Source: Vibrio sp. SCSIO 43135 (GTDB taxonomy: Bacteria > Pseudomonadota > Gammaproteobacteria > Enterobacterales > Vibrionaceae). Taken from it: a stretch of 64,000 bases of DNA. Below, piece after piece: positions 57,148-64,000 of this stretch. Each line of letters begins with the position of its first letter. The stretch's first letter is position 1. The translations under genes were made by a program, and so were the position numbers. The stretch lies in contig NZ_CP071859.1 in assembly GCF_023716665.1 (NCBI RefSeq), forward strand, positions 2,914,001 through 2,978,000, written 5' to 3'. Under the pieces are notes generated by a model, which was given only the letters and a program-made list of their open reading frames with translations, ran no database searches and had not been told where the DNA came from.

Positions 57148-58740
57148 ATGACTAACGCTCGTCCTATTCGCCGCGCTCTAATCAGCGTATCAGACAAAAC
57201 TGGTATTGTTGAGTTTGCCCAAGCGCTCGCTAACCGTGGTGTTGATATCCTTTCGACTGGCGGTACTGCTCGCCTACTTGCGGAACAAGGTATTTCAGTA
57301 ACTGAAGTCTCTGATTACACTGGTTTCCCTGAAATGATGGACGGTCGCGTTAAGACTCTTCACCCTAAAGTTCACGGTGGTGTTCTAGGTCGTCGTGGTC
57401 AAGATGATGAAGTGATGGAAACTCACGGCATCAATCCTATCGATATGGTTGTTGTTAACCTATACCCATTCGCAGAAACCGTTGCTAAAGAAGGTTGTAC
57501 TCTTGCAGACGCGGTAGAAAACATCGATATCGGTGGTCCAACAATGGTTCGTTCGGCGGCTAAAAACCACAAAGACGTAACTATCGTTGTTAACGCTCAC
57601 GACTACGACCGTGTTATTGCTGAAATGGACGCGAACGAGAAATCTCTAACACTAGAAACTCGTTTCGACCTAGCTATCGCAGCATTCGAGCACACAGCTT
57701 CTTACGACGGTATGATCGCTAACTACTTCGGCACTATGGTTCCATCTTACGGTGAGAACAAGGAAGGTGATGAAGAGTCTAAATTCCCTCGCACGTTCAA
57801 CCAACAGTTCGAGAAGAAACAAGACATGCGCTACGGTGAGAACAGCCACCAAGCAGCCGCATTCTACGTTGAAGCGAACCCTGAAGAAGCGTCTGTTTCT
57901 ACTGCTCGCCAAATCCAAGGTAAAGCCCTTTCTTACAACAACATCGCTGACACAGATGCAGCACTTGAGTGTGTGAAAGAGTTCGACGAGCCAGCATGTG
58001 TGATCGTTAAGCACGCTAACCCATGTGGTGTAGCACTAGGTAAAGACATCCTAGAAGCTTACGACCGTGCGTTCAAAACAGACCCAACGTCTGCATTTGG
58101 TGGCATCATCGCATTCAACCGCGAACTAGATGCAGCAACAGCAACGGCTATCACTGAGCGCCAATTCGTTGAAGTTATCATTGCTCCTTCTGTTTCTGCT
58201 GAAGCAGTAGAAATCGTAGCGGCTAAGAAAAACCTTCGCCTACTTGAGTGTGGTGAGTGGACAACTAAGACAACTGGCTTTGACGTGAAACGCGTTAACG
58301 GCGGCCTACTAGTTCAAGACCGCGACCAAGGCATGGTGTCTGAAGATGACCTTAAAGTAGTTTCTAAGCGTCAACCAACCGCTGAAGAGCTAAAAGACGC
58401 ACTATTCTGCTGGAAAGTAGCGAAGTACGTGAAATCTAACGCGATCGTTTACTCGAAAGGTGACATGACTATCGGCGTAGGCGCAGGTCAAATGAGCCGC
58501 GTTTACTCTGCGAAAATCGCAGGCATCAAAGCGGCAGACGAAGGTCTACAGGTTGAAGGTTGTGTAATGGCATCCGATGCATTCTTCCCATTCCGTGACG
58601 GTATCGACGCGGCAGCAGAAGCGGGCATCAAGTGTGTTATCCAACCGGGCGGCTCTATGCGTGATGACGAAGTTATCGCTGCAGCAGACGAGCACGGCAT
58701 GGCGATGATCTTTACGGGCATGCGTCACTTCCGCCACTAA
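57148..58740 (+). CDS. purH: bifunctional AICAR formyltransferase/IMP cyclohydrolase
   Basis: Last two steps of purine synthesis. The 530 residues match E. coli PurH (529). The N-terminal cyclohydrolase domain (about 1-200) shows [24 protein letters not shown] and [13 protein letters not shown]; the C-terminal formyltransferase shows the catalytic KHANPCG near 289-295 and [12 protein letters not shown] near the end. GAGGAAATGG precedes the start. Followed by purD. Confidence 0.97.
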   Translation: MTNARPIRRALISVSDKTGIVEFAQALANRGVDILSTGGTARLLAEQGISVTEVSDYTGFPEMMDGRVKTLHPKVHGGVLGRRGQDDEVMETHGINPIDMVVVNLYPFAETVAKEGCTLADAVENIDIGGPTMVRSAAKNHKDVTIVVNAHDYDRVIAEMDANEKSLTLETRFDLAIAAFEHTASYDGMIANYFGTMVPSYGENKEGDEESKFPRTFNQQFEKKQDMRYGENSHQAAAFYVEANPEEASVSTARQIQGKALSYNNIADTDAALECVKEFDEPACVIVKHANPCGVALGKDILEAYDRAFKTDPTSAFGGIIAFNRELDAATATAITERQFVEVIIAPSVSAEAVEIVAAKKNLRLLECGEWTTKTTGFDVKRVNGGLLVQDRDQGMVSEDDLKVVSKRQPTAEELKDALFCWKVAKYVKSNAIVYSKGDMTIGVGAGQMSRVYSAKIAGIKAADEGLQVEGCVMASDAFFPFRDGIDAAAEAGIKCVIQPGGSMRDDEVIAAADEHGMAMIFTGMRHFRH

Positions 58741-58773
58741 TTTCCTGTTTATCTAAACGATTAGTAATTATCG

Positions 58774-58798
58774 AGCCTCTCAACTTTGAGGGGCTTTT
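58774..58798 (+). terminator. hairpin between purH and purD
   Basis: AGCCTCTCA, loop ACTT, TGAGGGGCT (one G-T pair), then TTT. It may reduce read-through into purD. Confidence 0.6.
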
Positions 58799-58825
58799 AA
58801 GAATTAAAGACTTAAGGATTGAAAC

Positions 58826-60118
58826 ATGAACGTATTAATCATCGGTGCTGGCGGTAGAGAACATGCTTTGGGTTGGAAAGCAGCACAAAACCCAAACGTT
58901 GAAACAGTATTCGTTGCGCCAGGTAACGCAGGCACAGAGCTTGAGCCAAAGCTTGAGAACGTAAACATTGGTGTTGAAGCAATTTCTGAACTGGTTGCTT
59001 TCGCGCAAGAGAAGAAAATAGAACTAACAATTGTTGGCCCAGAGGCACCACTAGTGATTGGTGTGGTTGACGCCTTCCGTGAAGCTGGCCTACCAATCTT
59101 CGGTCCTACAGAAGCAGCAGCGCAGCTAGAAGGCTCAAAAGCATTCACTAAAGATTTCCTTGCTCGCCATAAGATCCCTACAGGTGCTTACGCAAACTTC
59201 ACAGAGATTGAGCCAGCTATCGCTTACGTTCGTGAGCAAGGCGCTCCAATCGTAGTCAAAGCGGACGGCCTTGCGGCGGGTAAAGGCGTTATCGTTGCGA
59301 TGACTCTAGAAGAAGCAGAAGACGCAATCAAAGACATGCTAGCGGGCAACGCATTTGGCGAAGCAGGCAGCCGCGTGGTTATCGAGGAGTTCCTTGAAGG
59401 CGAAGAAGCAAGCTTCATCGTGATGGTTGATGGCCAAAGTGTTCTGCCGATGGCTACTAGCCAAGATCACAAACGCGTTGGCGATAAAGATACTGGCCCT
59501 AACACAGGCGGCATGGGTGCTTATTCTCCTGCTCCAGTAGTTACTCCAGAAATCCACGAGCGCATCTTGGAAGAGGTTATCTACCCAACGGTGCGTGGCA
59601 TGGATGCGGAAGGTCACCCATACACAGGTTTCTTATACGCTGGTCTTATGATCGATAAAGACGGTACGCCAAAAGTTATCGAGTACAACTGCCGCTTCGG
59701 TGACCCAGAAACGCAACCTATCATGATGCGTATGGAGTCTGACTTAGTTGAACTATGTCTAATGGCTATCGACGAGAAACTAGATGAAGCAGAGTCTAAA
59801 TGGGACCCACGCGCTTCTATCGGTGTTGTTCTGGCAGCTGGCGGTTACCCAGCAGACTACGCAAAAGGTGATGTAATCTCACTACCAGCCAACGAAGTTG
59901 AAGGTCAAAAAATCTTCCATGCGGGTACAGCAAACAACGCAGCAGGCGAAGTTGTCACTAACGGTGGTCGTGTTCTGTGTGCAACAGCTCTAGGTAACAG
60001 CGTTTCTGAAGCTCAGGAGAAAGCATACGCTCTAGCTAAGCAAGTGAGCTGGAATGGTATGTTCCACCGTAATGACATTGGCTACCGTGCAATTGAACGT
60101 GAGCAGCAAGCACAGTAA
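58826..60118 (+). CDS. purD: phosphoribosylamine-glycine ligase
   Basis: ATP-dependent ligation of glycine to phosphoribosylamine, the second step of purine synthesis. The 430 residues match E. coli (429). ATP-grasp features are visible: IIGAGGREHALGWK at 4-17, VVKADGLAAGKGVIVA near 140, DHKRVGDKDTGPNTGGMGAYSPAP near 213 (in part) and EYNCRFGDPETQ near 286. It follows purH by 85 bases across a possible terminator, so it may be partly uncoupled. Confidence 0.97.
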   Translation: MNVLIIGAGGREHALGWKAAQNPNVETVFVAPGNAGTELEPKLENVNIGVEAISELVAFAQEKKIELTIVGPEAPLVIGVVDAFREAGLPIFGPTEAAAQLEGSKAFTKDFLARHKIPTGAYANFTEIEPAIAYVREQGAPIVVKADGLAAGKGVIVAMTLEEAEDAIKDMLAGNAFGEAGSRVVIEEFLEGEEASFIVMVDGQSVLPMATSQDHKRVGDKDTGPNTGGMGAYSPAPVVTPEIHERILEEVIYPTVRGMDAEGHPYTGFLYAGLMIDKDGTPKVIEYNCRFGDPETQPIMMRMESDLVELCLMAIDEKLDEAESKWDPRASIGVVLAAGGYPADYAKGDVISLPANEVEGQKIFHAGTANNAAGEVVTNGGRVLCATALGNSVSEAQEKAYALAKQVSWNGMFHRNDIGYRAIEREQQAQ

Positions 60119-60136
60119 GCTCTAAAGCTACATACA

Positions 60137-60168
60137 TTAAAAAAGGCGCTGTCGAATAGCGCCTTTTT
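60137..60168. terminator. purD terminator, bidirectional
   Basis: AAAAAAGGCGCT, loop, AGCGCCTTTTT. It also lies after the convergent yjaH. Confidence 0.92.
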
Positions 60169-60181
60169 ATTGCATGTTAAA

Positions 60182-60877
60182 TTATTCACTCAGCATGTCA
60201 GGCTTCGCTATACACTCGTGATCTTCATCAGCCAGCATCAATAGCTCTTCGACTGTCACTTTACTTAAGCGAGTTTTCCCTAAAAACGCTACATAGCTAT
60301 CAATCGCCGCTAAACGATTTACTACAAAACTCGGCAACGTTTGGTTGAACTCGATTTTGTCATACACCTGGCCATTACAGGTCTCAAACTTAGAGCCGTC
60401 CCAGTAGCCTTGTATCAGCTCCATTCCTTCGCTGTCTTGCTCTTTGGTTACCGTCGCAATGGAATCCGCCTCTTGCTGATAACGAAGCAGCTGCTCTTGA
60501 GTGAGGGGAAGCACCTTTCCATCCACTCGATATTGCTGGTACACCGCTTCTCCTTCCTTATTGAAGCGAACATGGACGCGATACGGCACAAGCTTAGTGT
60601 TTTGCTTTAACTGTTCACCTTCACGAATCATCTCTCTAACCGTACCATCATCCCAACGGTAGTCGGTTTTATACCAGCCGTAATCACCAGACGATACATA
60701 GTCTGCCGCAGAGCTTGGCTGAGTTAGCCTTTCGGTATACCAATAGAAGCTGGTTGCATCTCCCATGGACTGGCCGCCAGTGTAATGGGAAAACTGATCT
60801 AAATTTGGGCTAGGGACGGTTGAAGAACAACCTAGGAGTAGAGAAGTGATTAGTGAAGATAAAAAGACTTTGTTCAT
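60182..60877 (-). CDS. yjaH: DUF1481 lipoprotein, YjaH-like
   Basis: A 231-residue probable outer- or inner-membrane lipoprotein. The signal peptide MNKVFLSSLITSLLLGC carries a lipobox (LLGC, lipidated C17). The rest is polar with two further cysteines (ETCNGQ and HECIAK). In E. coli yjaH follows hupA on the same strand, and here the gene lies 45 bases after hupA. The function is unknown. Confidence 0.8.
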   Translation of the reverse strand: MNKVFLSSLITSLLLGCSSTVPSPNLDQFSHYTGGQSMGDATSFYWYTERLTQPSSAADYVSSGDYGWYKTDYRWDDGTVREMIREGEQLKQNTKLVPYRVHVRFNKEGEAVYQQYRVDGKVLPLTQEQLLRYQQEADSIATVTKEQDSEGMELIQGYWDGSKFETCNGQVYDKIEFNQTLPSFVVNRLAAIDSYVAFLGKTRLSKVTVEELLMLADEDHECIAKPDMLSE

Positions 60878-60922
60878 AAATGGAAATTACGCCGAGATAG
60901 AATTACCTCGGCGTAGTTTAAA

Positions 60923-61195
60923 TTATTTCACTGAATCTTTCAGTGCTTTACCCGCTACGAAAGCAGGTACGTTTGCTGCAGCGATTTGGATCTCAGCACC
61001 AGTTTTTGGGTTGCGACCTGTACGAGCTGCACGGTGGTTTACTTTGAATGTACCAAAACCAATTAGTTGAACCTGGTCACCCTCTTTAAGTGCGTCAGTT
61101 ACACCGCCAAGAGTAGCTTCAAGAGCAGCTTTAGCTTGTGCTTTAGATAGATCTGCTTTCTCTGCGATAAAGTCGATTAATTGGGTCTTGTTCAT
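60923..61195 (-). CDS. hupA: DNA-binding protein HU-alpha
   Basis: Histone-like nucleoid protein. The start at 61195 ([18 protein letters not shown]) gives the standard 90 residues and follows AAGGGAAACCTA; the longer frame to 61228 contains that ribosome site. The DNA-binding arms with [20 protein letters not shown] are intact. Upstream hupA-purD-purH synteny matches E. coli. Confidence 0.97.
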   Translation of the reverse strand: MNKTQLIDFIAEKADLSKAQAKAALEATLGGVTDALKEGDQVQLIGFGTFKVNHRAARTGRNPKTGAEIQIAAANVPAFVAGKALKDSVK

Positions 61196-61548
61196 TAGGT
61201 TTCCCTTCTTATGTGTTATCGAGTTCAACTCACTCTAATGCATAAATGCCTCATCTGGCAAAGGTTTGTCGCTGATCTTTCGCTTTAATGACGTACTTTT
61301 AACCATAATATGAGCATTAACTCACAATTTGTTACCGAATCGGGCTAGTCAATGACTTGTTTTAATTCATAATCACCCCAATTTAATGATCACTGAATGA
61401 CCGAGAAGCCTGATATTTCGGGGGATTCAGCGAATACAAAATACGCACACCAATAATGCACAGGTATAGCGAAACTCACAAAAGATTGACAAATCAAATG
61501 AGTAATAACGCAAAATTGGGTAGTGGTATCACCTATTAAAGGACATTT
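61196..61548. other. hupA-CNNM divergent region
   Basis: About 350 bases without a gene, holding the hupA promoter on the minus strand and that of the CNNM gene. A consensus -35 TTGACA lies just before the CNNM gene but no fitting -10 was seen. TTGACT on the minus strand (61347-61352) could serve hupA. Confidence 0.4.
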
Positions 61549-62607
61549 ATGTTGCTGCTAACCATATACGTCTCGATTGCAATTGGCGTATCTTTCATCT
61601 GTTCAGTACTCGAAGCAGTGTTGCTAAGTATCACTCCTAGCTACCTAGCGCAAATGCGCCAAAAAGGGCACCCTGCTGCAGATAAACTCAACAAGCTAAA
61701 AGAAGACATTGACCGACCTCTTGCTTCTATTCTTACTCTAAACACTATCGCTCATACCATCGGTGCTGCGACCGCAGGTGCCCAAGCTGCCGTAGTATTT
61801 GGTAGTGAGTGGCTTGGTGTATTCTCAGGTGTGCTAACTCTGGGTATTCTGGTTCTGTCTGAAATCGTACCAAAAACCATCGGTGCGACATACTGGCGCC
61901 AACTAGCTCCAGCGGCAGCAACAACACTACGTTGGATGGTTTGGGCTCTAACACCGTTTGTTTGGTTCTCTGAACAAATTACCAAACGCCTAGCTCGTGG
62001 ACACGAAGCACCTAAAATGCGCGATGAGCTTTCTGCGATGGCAATGCTTGCAAATGAGAGTGGTGAGTTTGCAGATGGAGAGTCTAAGATCCTAAACAAC
62101 TTGCTAGGATTACAGGACATTCCAGTAACTCAAATTATGACTCCAAGGCCTGTTGTGTTTCGTGTTGACGCAGAATCAACCATTAACGAGTTTTTAATAG
62201 AGCACCGCGACACGCCATTTTCGCGCCCTTTGGTTTACAGCCAAAGCAAAGACAATATTATCGGCTTTGTGCACCGTCTAGAGCTGTTTAAGCTCCAACA
62301 GGGTGGTAGCGGTGAGAAACAACTAGGTGCGGTAATGCGTCCTGTTCATGTGCTATTGAACAACCTAACTCTGCCTAAAGCCTTTGATCAGATGATGACT
62401 AACCGCCTTCAACTCGCTATGGTGGTTGATGAATACGGTACCGTTCAGGGTATCCTAACTCTCGAAGACATCTTTGAACATTTGCTAGGTGAAGAGATCG
62501 TCGACGAAGCTGATAAAGCAACCGATATGCAAGAACTGGCGTTCGAACGCTGGGAAAAGTGGAAGAAGACCCACGGTGTAATCGAAAGTAGAGACGAAGA
62601 AGAATAA
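61549..62607 (+). CDS. CNNM-domain (DUF21)/CBS protein, hemolysin-like ion transporter
   Basis: A 352-residue inner-membrane protein. The N-terminal CNNM domain (about 1-175) has three to four helices, including LLTIYVSIAIGVSFICSVLEAVLLS and the conserved SEIVPKTIGATYW. A CBS pair (about 195-320) includes VTQIMTPRPVVF and MVVDEYGTVQGILTLEDIFEHLLGEEIVDE. The usual C-terminal CorC_HlyC domain is absent. Relatives move Mg2+ or other divalent cations. The old 'hemolysin' label is not evidence of toxicity. Confidence 0.88.
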   Translation: MLLLTIYVSIAIGVSFICSVLEAVLLSITPSYLAQMRQKGHPAADKLNKLKEDIDRPLASILTLNTIAHTIGAATAGAQAAVVFGSEWLGVFSGVLTLGILVLSEIVPKTIGATYWRQLAPAAATTLRWMVWALTPFVWFSEQITKRLARGHEAPKMRDELSAMAMLANESGEFADGESKILNNLLGLQDIPVTQIMTPRPVVFRVDAESTINEFLIEHRDTPFSRPLVYSQSKDNIIGFVHRLELFKLQQGGSGEKQLGAVMRPVHVLLNNLTLPKAFDQMMTNRLQLAMVVDEYGTVQGILTLEDIFEHLLGEEIVDEADKATDMQELAFERWEKWKKTHGVIESRDEEE

Positions 62608-62608
62608 T

Positions 62609-62636
62609 AAAAGGGGAGCTAACTGCTCCCCTTTTC
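62609..62636. terminator. bidirectional terminator CNNM gene/yjaG
   Basis: AAAGGGGAGC, loop TAACT, GCTCCCCTTTT. Serves the convergent genes. Confidence 0.92.
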
Positions 62637-62640
62637 AATT

Positions 62641-63228
62641 CTATAATGTGACGCCGATATTGCTGACCGCTTCATCACGTAATTCTTGGCGAAGATCTTT
62701 GATTAAATCAATATCTCTTTCCACCGCTTCACGTAGTGGCCTAAAGATCGCCCACTGCACATCCCACTCAGCACAAACAGCTTCATTTGACTTCTGTGTA
62801 TCATTAGTCACTTCTTCACCGGTTTGGGCTTCTTCTAGTTGAGCGACCGTCACTACCGATTGTTGACTGACTTTCTGCATGCTTTCGTATAGATCATCTC
62901 GATCTAACAAACCATGCAGTAACGTCGACAAACCTACACACGCATCGATAGCTGGGTAAACACCATAGAAGTCGAATTCTTCAGAACTAGGAATAATCTC
63001 TTCCAACTTCTCAAGTTGACGCTCAAAGTTTACTTTGGCGTTCTTTACCGTCAACAGTTCCCAGACACTATCGAGAATATCTCGGTAGATACGTGCTTCT
63101 GCGAATTCTGTATTCTCACAAAACATGGCATAGTTAGGGTACATACGCTCACATAAGCACGCCATAAAGGTAATCTGTTGCCAAGGTTCAAACTTCTCAA
63201 GACGAACCTGAAGAGGATTCTGTAGCAT
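62641..63228 (-). CDS. yjaG: DUF416 protein YjaG
   Basis: A 195-residue cytosolic protein of unknown function (E. coli YjaG is 196). The start at 63228 (MLQNPLQVRLEKFEPWQQ) is chosen from this length; the longer frame to 63294 is not supported. It is mostly helical: FMACLCERMYPNYAMFCE near 21, FDFYGVYPAIDACVGL near 86. In E. coli yjaG precedes hupA, and here the pair is split by the CNNM gene. Confidence 0.88.
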   Translation of the reverse strand: MLQNPLQVRLEKFEPWQQITFMACLCERMYPNYAMFCENTEFAEARIYRDILDSVWELLTVKNAKVNFERQLEKLEEIIPSSEEFDFYGVYPAIDACVGLSTLLHGLLDRDDLYESMQKVSQQSVVTVAQLEEAQTGEEVTNDTQKSNEAVCAEWDVQWAIFRPLREAVERDIDLIKDLRQELRDEAVSNIGVTL

Positions 63229-63298
63229 AGTCACTCGATCGTTGCAGAAAAAGACAGCGGAAGTGTACTTGATAACCAACAGGGAAAAAAGCAAGCGA

Positions 63299-64000
63299 AT
63301 GAATAATTTCTCTCATAAGCTCTATATTCTTACAGAGCAAGACCAAACTTATATCCGCGAGTTAGAAAAGCACGCTCTACCAGACTTAGAGATAACCTCA
63401 GATCGCTCACAAGCTACGATTCTTCTAGCATCTCCTCCTCTCGTAGCAAAGCACCTAGAAGAATTTCCCCAGCTAGAGTGGCTACAATCCGTGTATGCTG
63501 GTATTGACGCTTTAACGAAACCTGAACTGCGTAACGATTACGAACTCACTAATGTAAAAGGGATCTTTGGTCAACAGATCTCCGAATATGTGTTGGGCTA
63601 CACTATTTCGCATTATCGTCATTTCAACACTTATCAAGAGCAGCAAAAGAGTAAACAATGGCAGCCGCACAGCTATTCCTCCCTGCAAGGAAAACAAATG
63701 GTGATATTGGGTACTGGCTCTATTGGCAGCTTTCTAGCGAAAACAGCCAATGCATTTGGAATCAAAACCATCGGTCTTAATCGGACCGGTATTCCTGCCA
63801 AAGATTCTCCATTTGTCGATACCTATCACATACATGAGTTAGCAACAGCACTTACCAATGCAGATATCATCGTAAACACACTTCCTGCGACCAACGACAC
63901 TGTTGGCTTACTTGATCTCGAAAGCCTAAATAGCTGCCATAACGCAATACTGTTCAACGTAGGTAGAGGGCAAACTGTGGATCTGGCCGGGTTGTTAGCC
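63299..64000 (+). CDS. D-isomer-specific 2-hydroxyacid dehydrogenase, 3' truncated
   Basis: The frame opens at ATG 63299 (MNNFSHKLYILTEQDQ) and runs off the window after 234 codons. It has the family's split substrate domain (WLQSVYAGIDAL near 62, FGQQISEYVLGY near 90) and an NAD(P) Rossmann domain with MVILGTGSIGSFLAKTANAFG near 134-154 and VNTLPATNDTVGLLD near 202. It begins the NVGRGQTVD motif near the window end. Catalytic Arg, Glu and His lie at or beyond this point. GhrA-like glyoxylate/hydroxypyruvate reductases are the nearest type I can name. It is divergent from yjaG by 70 bases. Confidence 0.85.
   Translation, partial: MNNFSHKLYILTEQDQTYIRELEKHALPDLEITSDRSQATILLASPPLVAKHLEEFPQLEWLQSVYAGIDALTKPELRNDYELTNVKGIFGQQISEYVLGYTISHYRHFNTYQEQQKSKQWQPHSYSSLQGKQMVILGTGSIGSFLAKTANAFGIKTIGLNRTGIPAKDSPFVDTYHIHELATALTNADIIVNTLPATNDTVGLLDLESLNSCHNAILFNVGRGQTVDLAGLLA

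Noticed and set aside
61549..62607. Haemolysin toxin
   Set aside because: The label comes from a historical CorC/HlyC annotation; domains are CNNM and CBS, an ion-transport architecture.
1..64000. CRISPR arrays, tRNA or rRNA genes, insertion sequences, prophage or integron cassettes
   Set aside because: No regularly spaced repeats, no tRNA-like cloverleafs in intergenic regions, no transposase or integrase frames and no attC-like sites were recognised by eye; a dedicated search was not possible.

Overview
The window reads as an origin-proximal stretch of a large Vibrio (Vibrionaceae) chromosome. Gene content and order match Vibrio and enteric blocks: pfkA-fieF-cpxP/cpxRA-sodA-trmL, fxsA-aspA-dcuA, dsbD-crbR-cvrA-acetate symporter, crbS...acs, aroQ-accBC-prmA-dusB-fis, and purHD-yjaH-hupA-yjaG. 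Genes are dense, intrinsic terminators are frequent, intergenic DNA is AT-rich, and no rRNA, tRNA, insertion sequence, prophage or CRISPR array was seen. The species cannot be fixed from sequence alone.

Layout: 1-7.3 kb holds the end of a Dcu carrier, glycolysis (pfkA), metal efflux (fieF), the Cpx envelope-stress system with a CpxR-box array, and a Fur-boxed superoxide dismutase. 7.3-11.1 kb holds fxsA, aspA and dcuA. 11.6-19.7 kb is a nitrogen/carbamoyl-phosphate block: a YfcC/ArcD-like carrier, arginine deiminase (arcA), carbamate kinase (arcC), ornithine carbamoyltransferase (arcB/argF), pyrBI with a leader-peptide attenuator, and a second ArgR-type repressor preceded by a tandem ARG-box operator. 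19.8-27.2 kb holds dsbD, the response regulator CrbR, the CvrA/NhaP2 antiporter, and a two-subunit acetate-type Na+ symporter. 27.2-39.5 kb is the most unusual part: an eleven-gene minus-strand operon (rpiB-like, TRAP dctPQM, pdxA-like, dhaK, dhaL, tpiA-like, AEC permease, EryC-like TIM barrel, ribBX), divergent from glpX and a SorC-family regulator. 39.6-49.4 kb holds the sensor kinase CrbS, an MFS carrier, a cNMP/CBS/DUF294 protein, a DnaQ-like exonuclease and acs. 49.7-64 kb is housekeeping: aroQ, accBC, prmA, dusB-fis, an MCP, zntR, purHD, yjaH, hupA, a CNNM-type protein, yjaG and a truncated 2-hydroxyacid dehydrogenase.

How the parts work together: CrbS, CrbR, acs and the symporter form an acetate-switch circuit split over 28 kb, with CrbS and CrbR not adjacent. 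The arc genes convert arginine to ornithine, ammonia and ATP, and share carbamoyl phosphate with PyrB. A perfect FNR box lies upstream of the arcD-like gene. The 27-39 kb cluster combines families corresponding to the three Brucella erythritol isomerases (EryC, EryH, EryI) with a DhaK/DhaL ketose kinase, a PdxA2-type dehydrogenase, carboxylate-type TRAP uptake and a gluconeogenic phosphatase. The best reading is a four-carbon sugar or sugar-acid catabolic system under a SorC-family regulator; the substrate is not known. RibBX, whose product is itself a four-carbon ketose phosphate, is its last gene.
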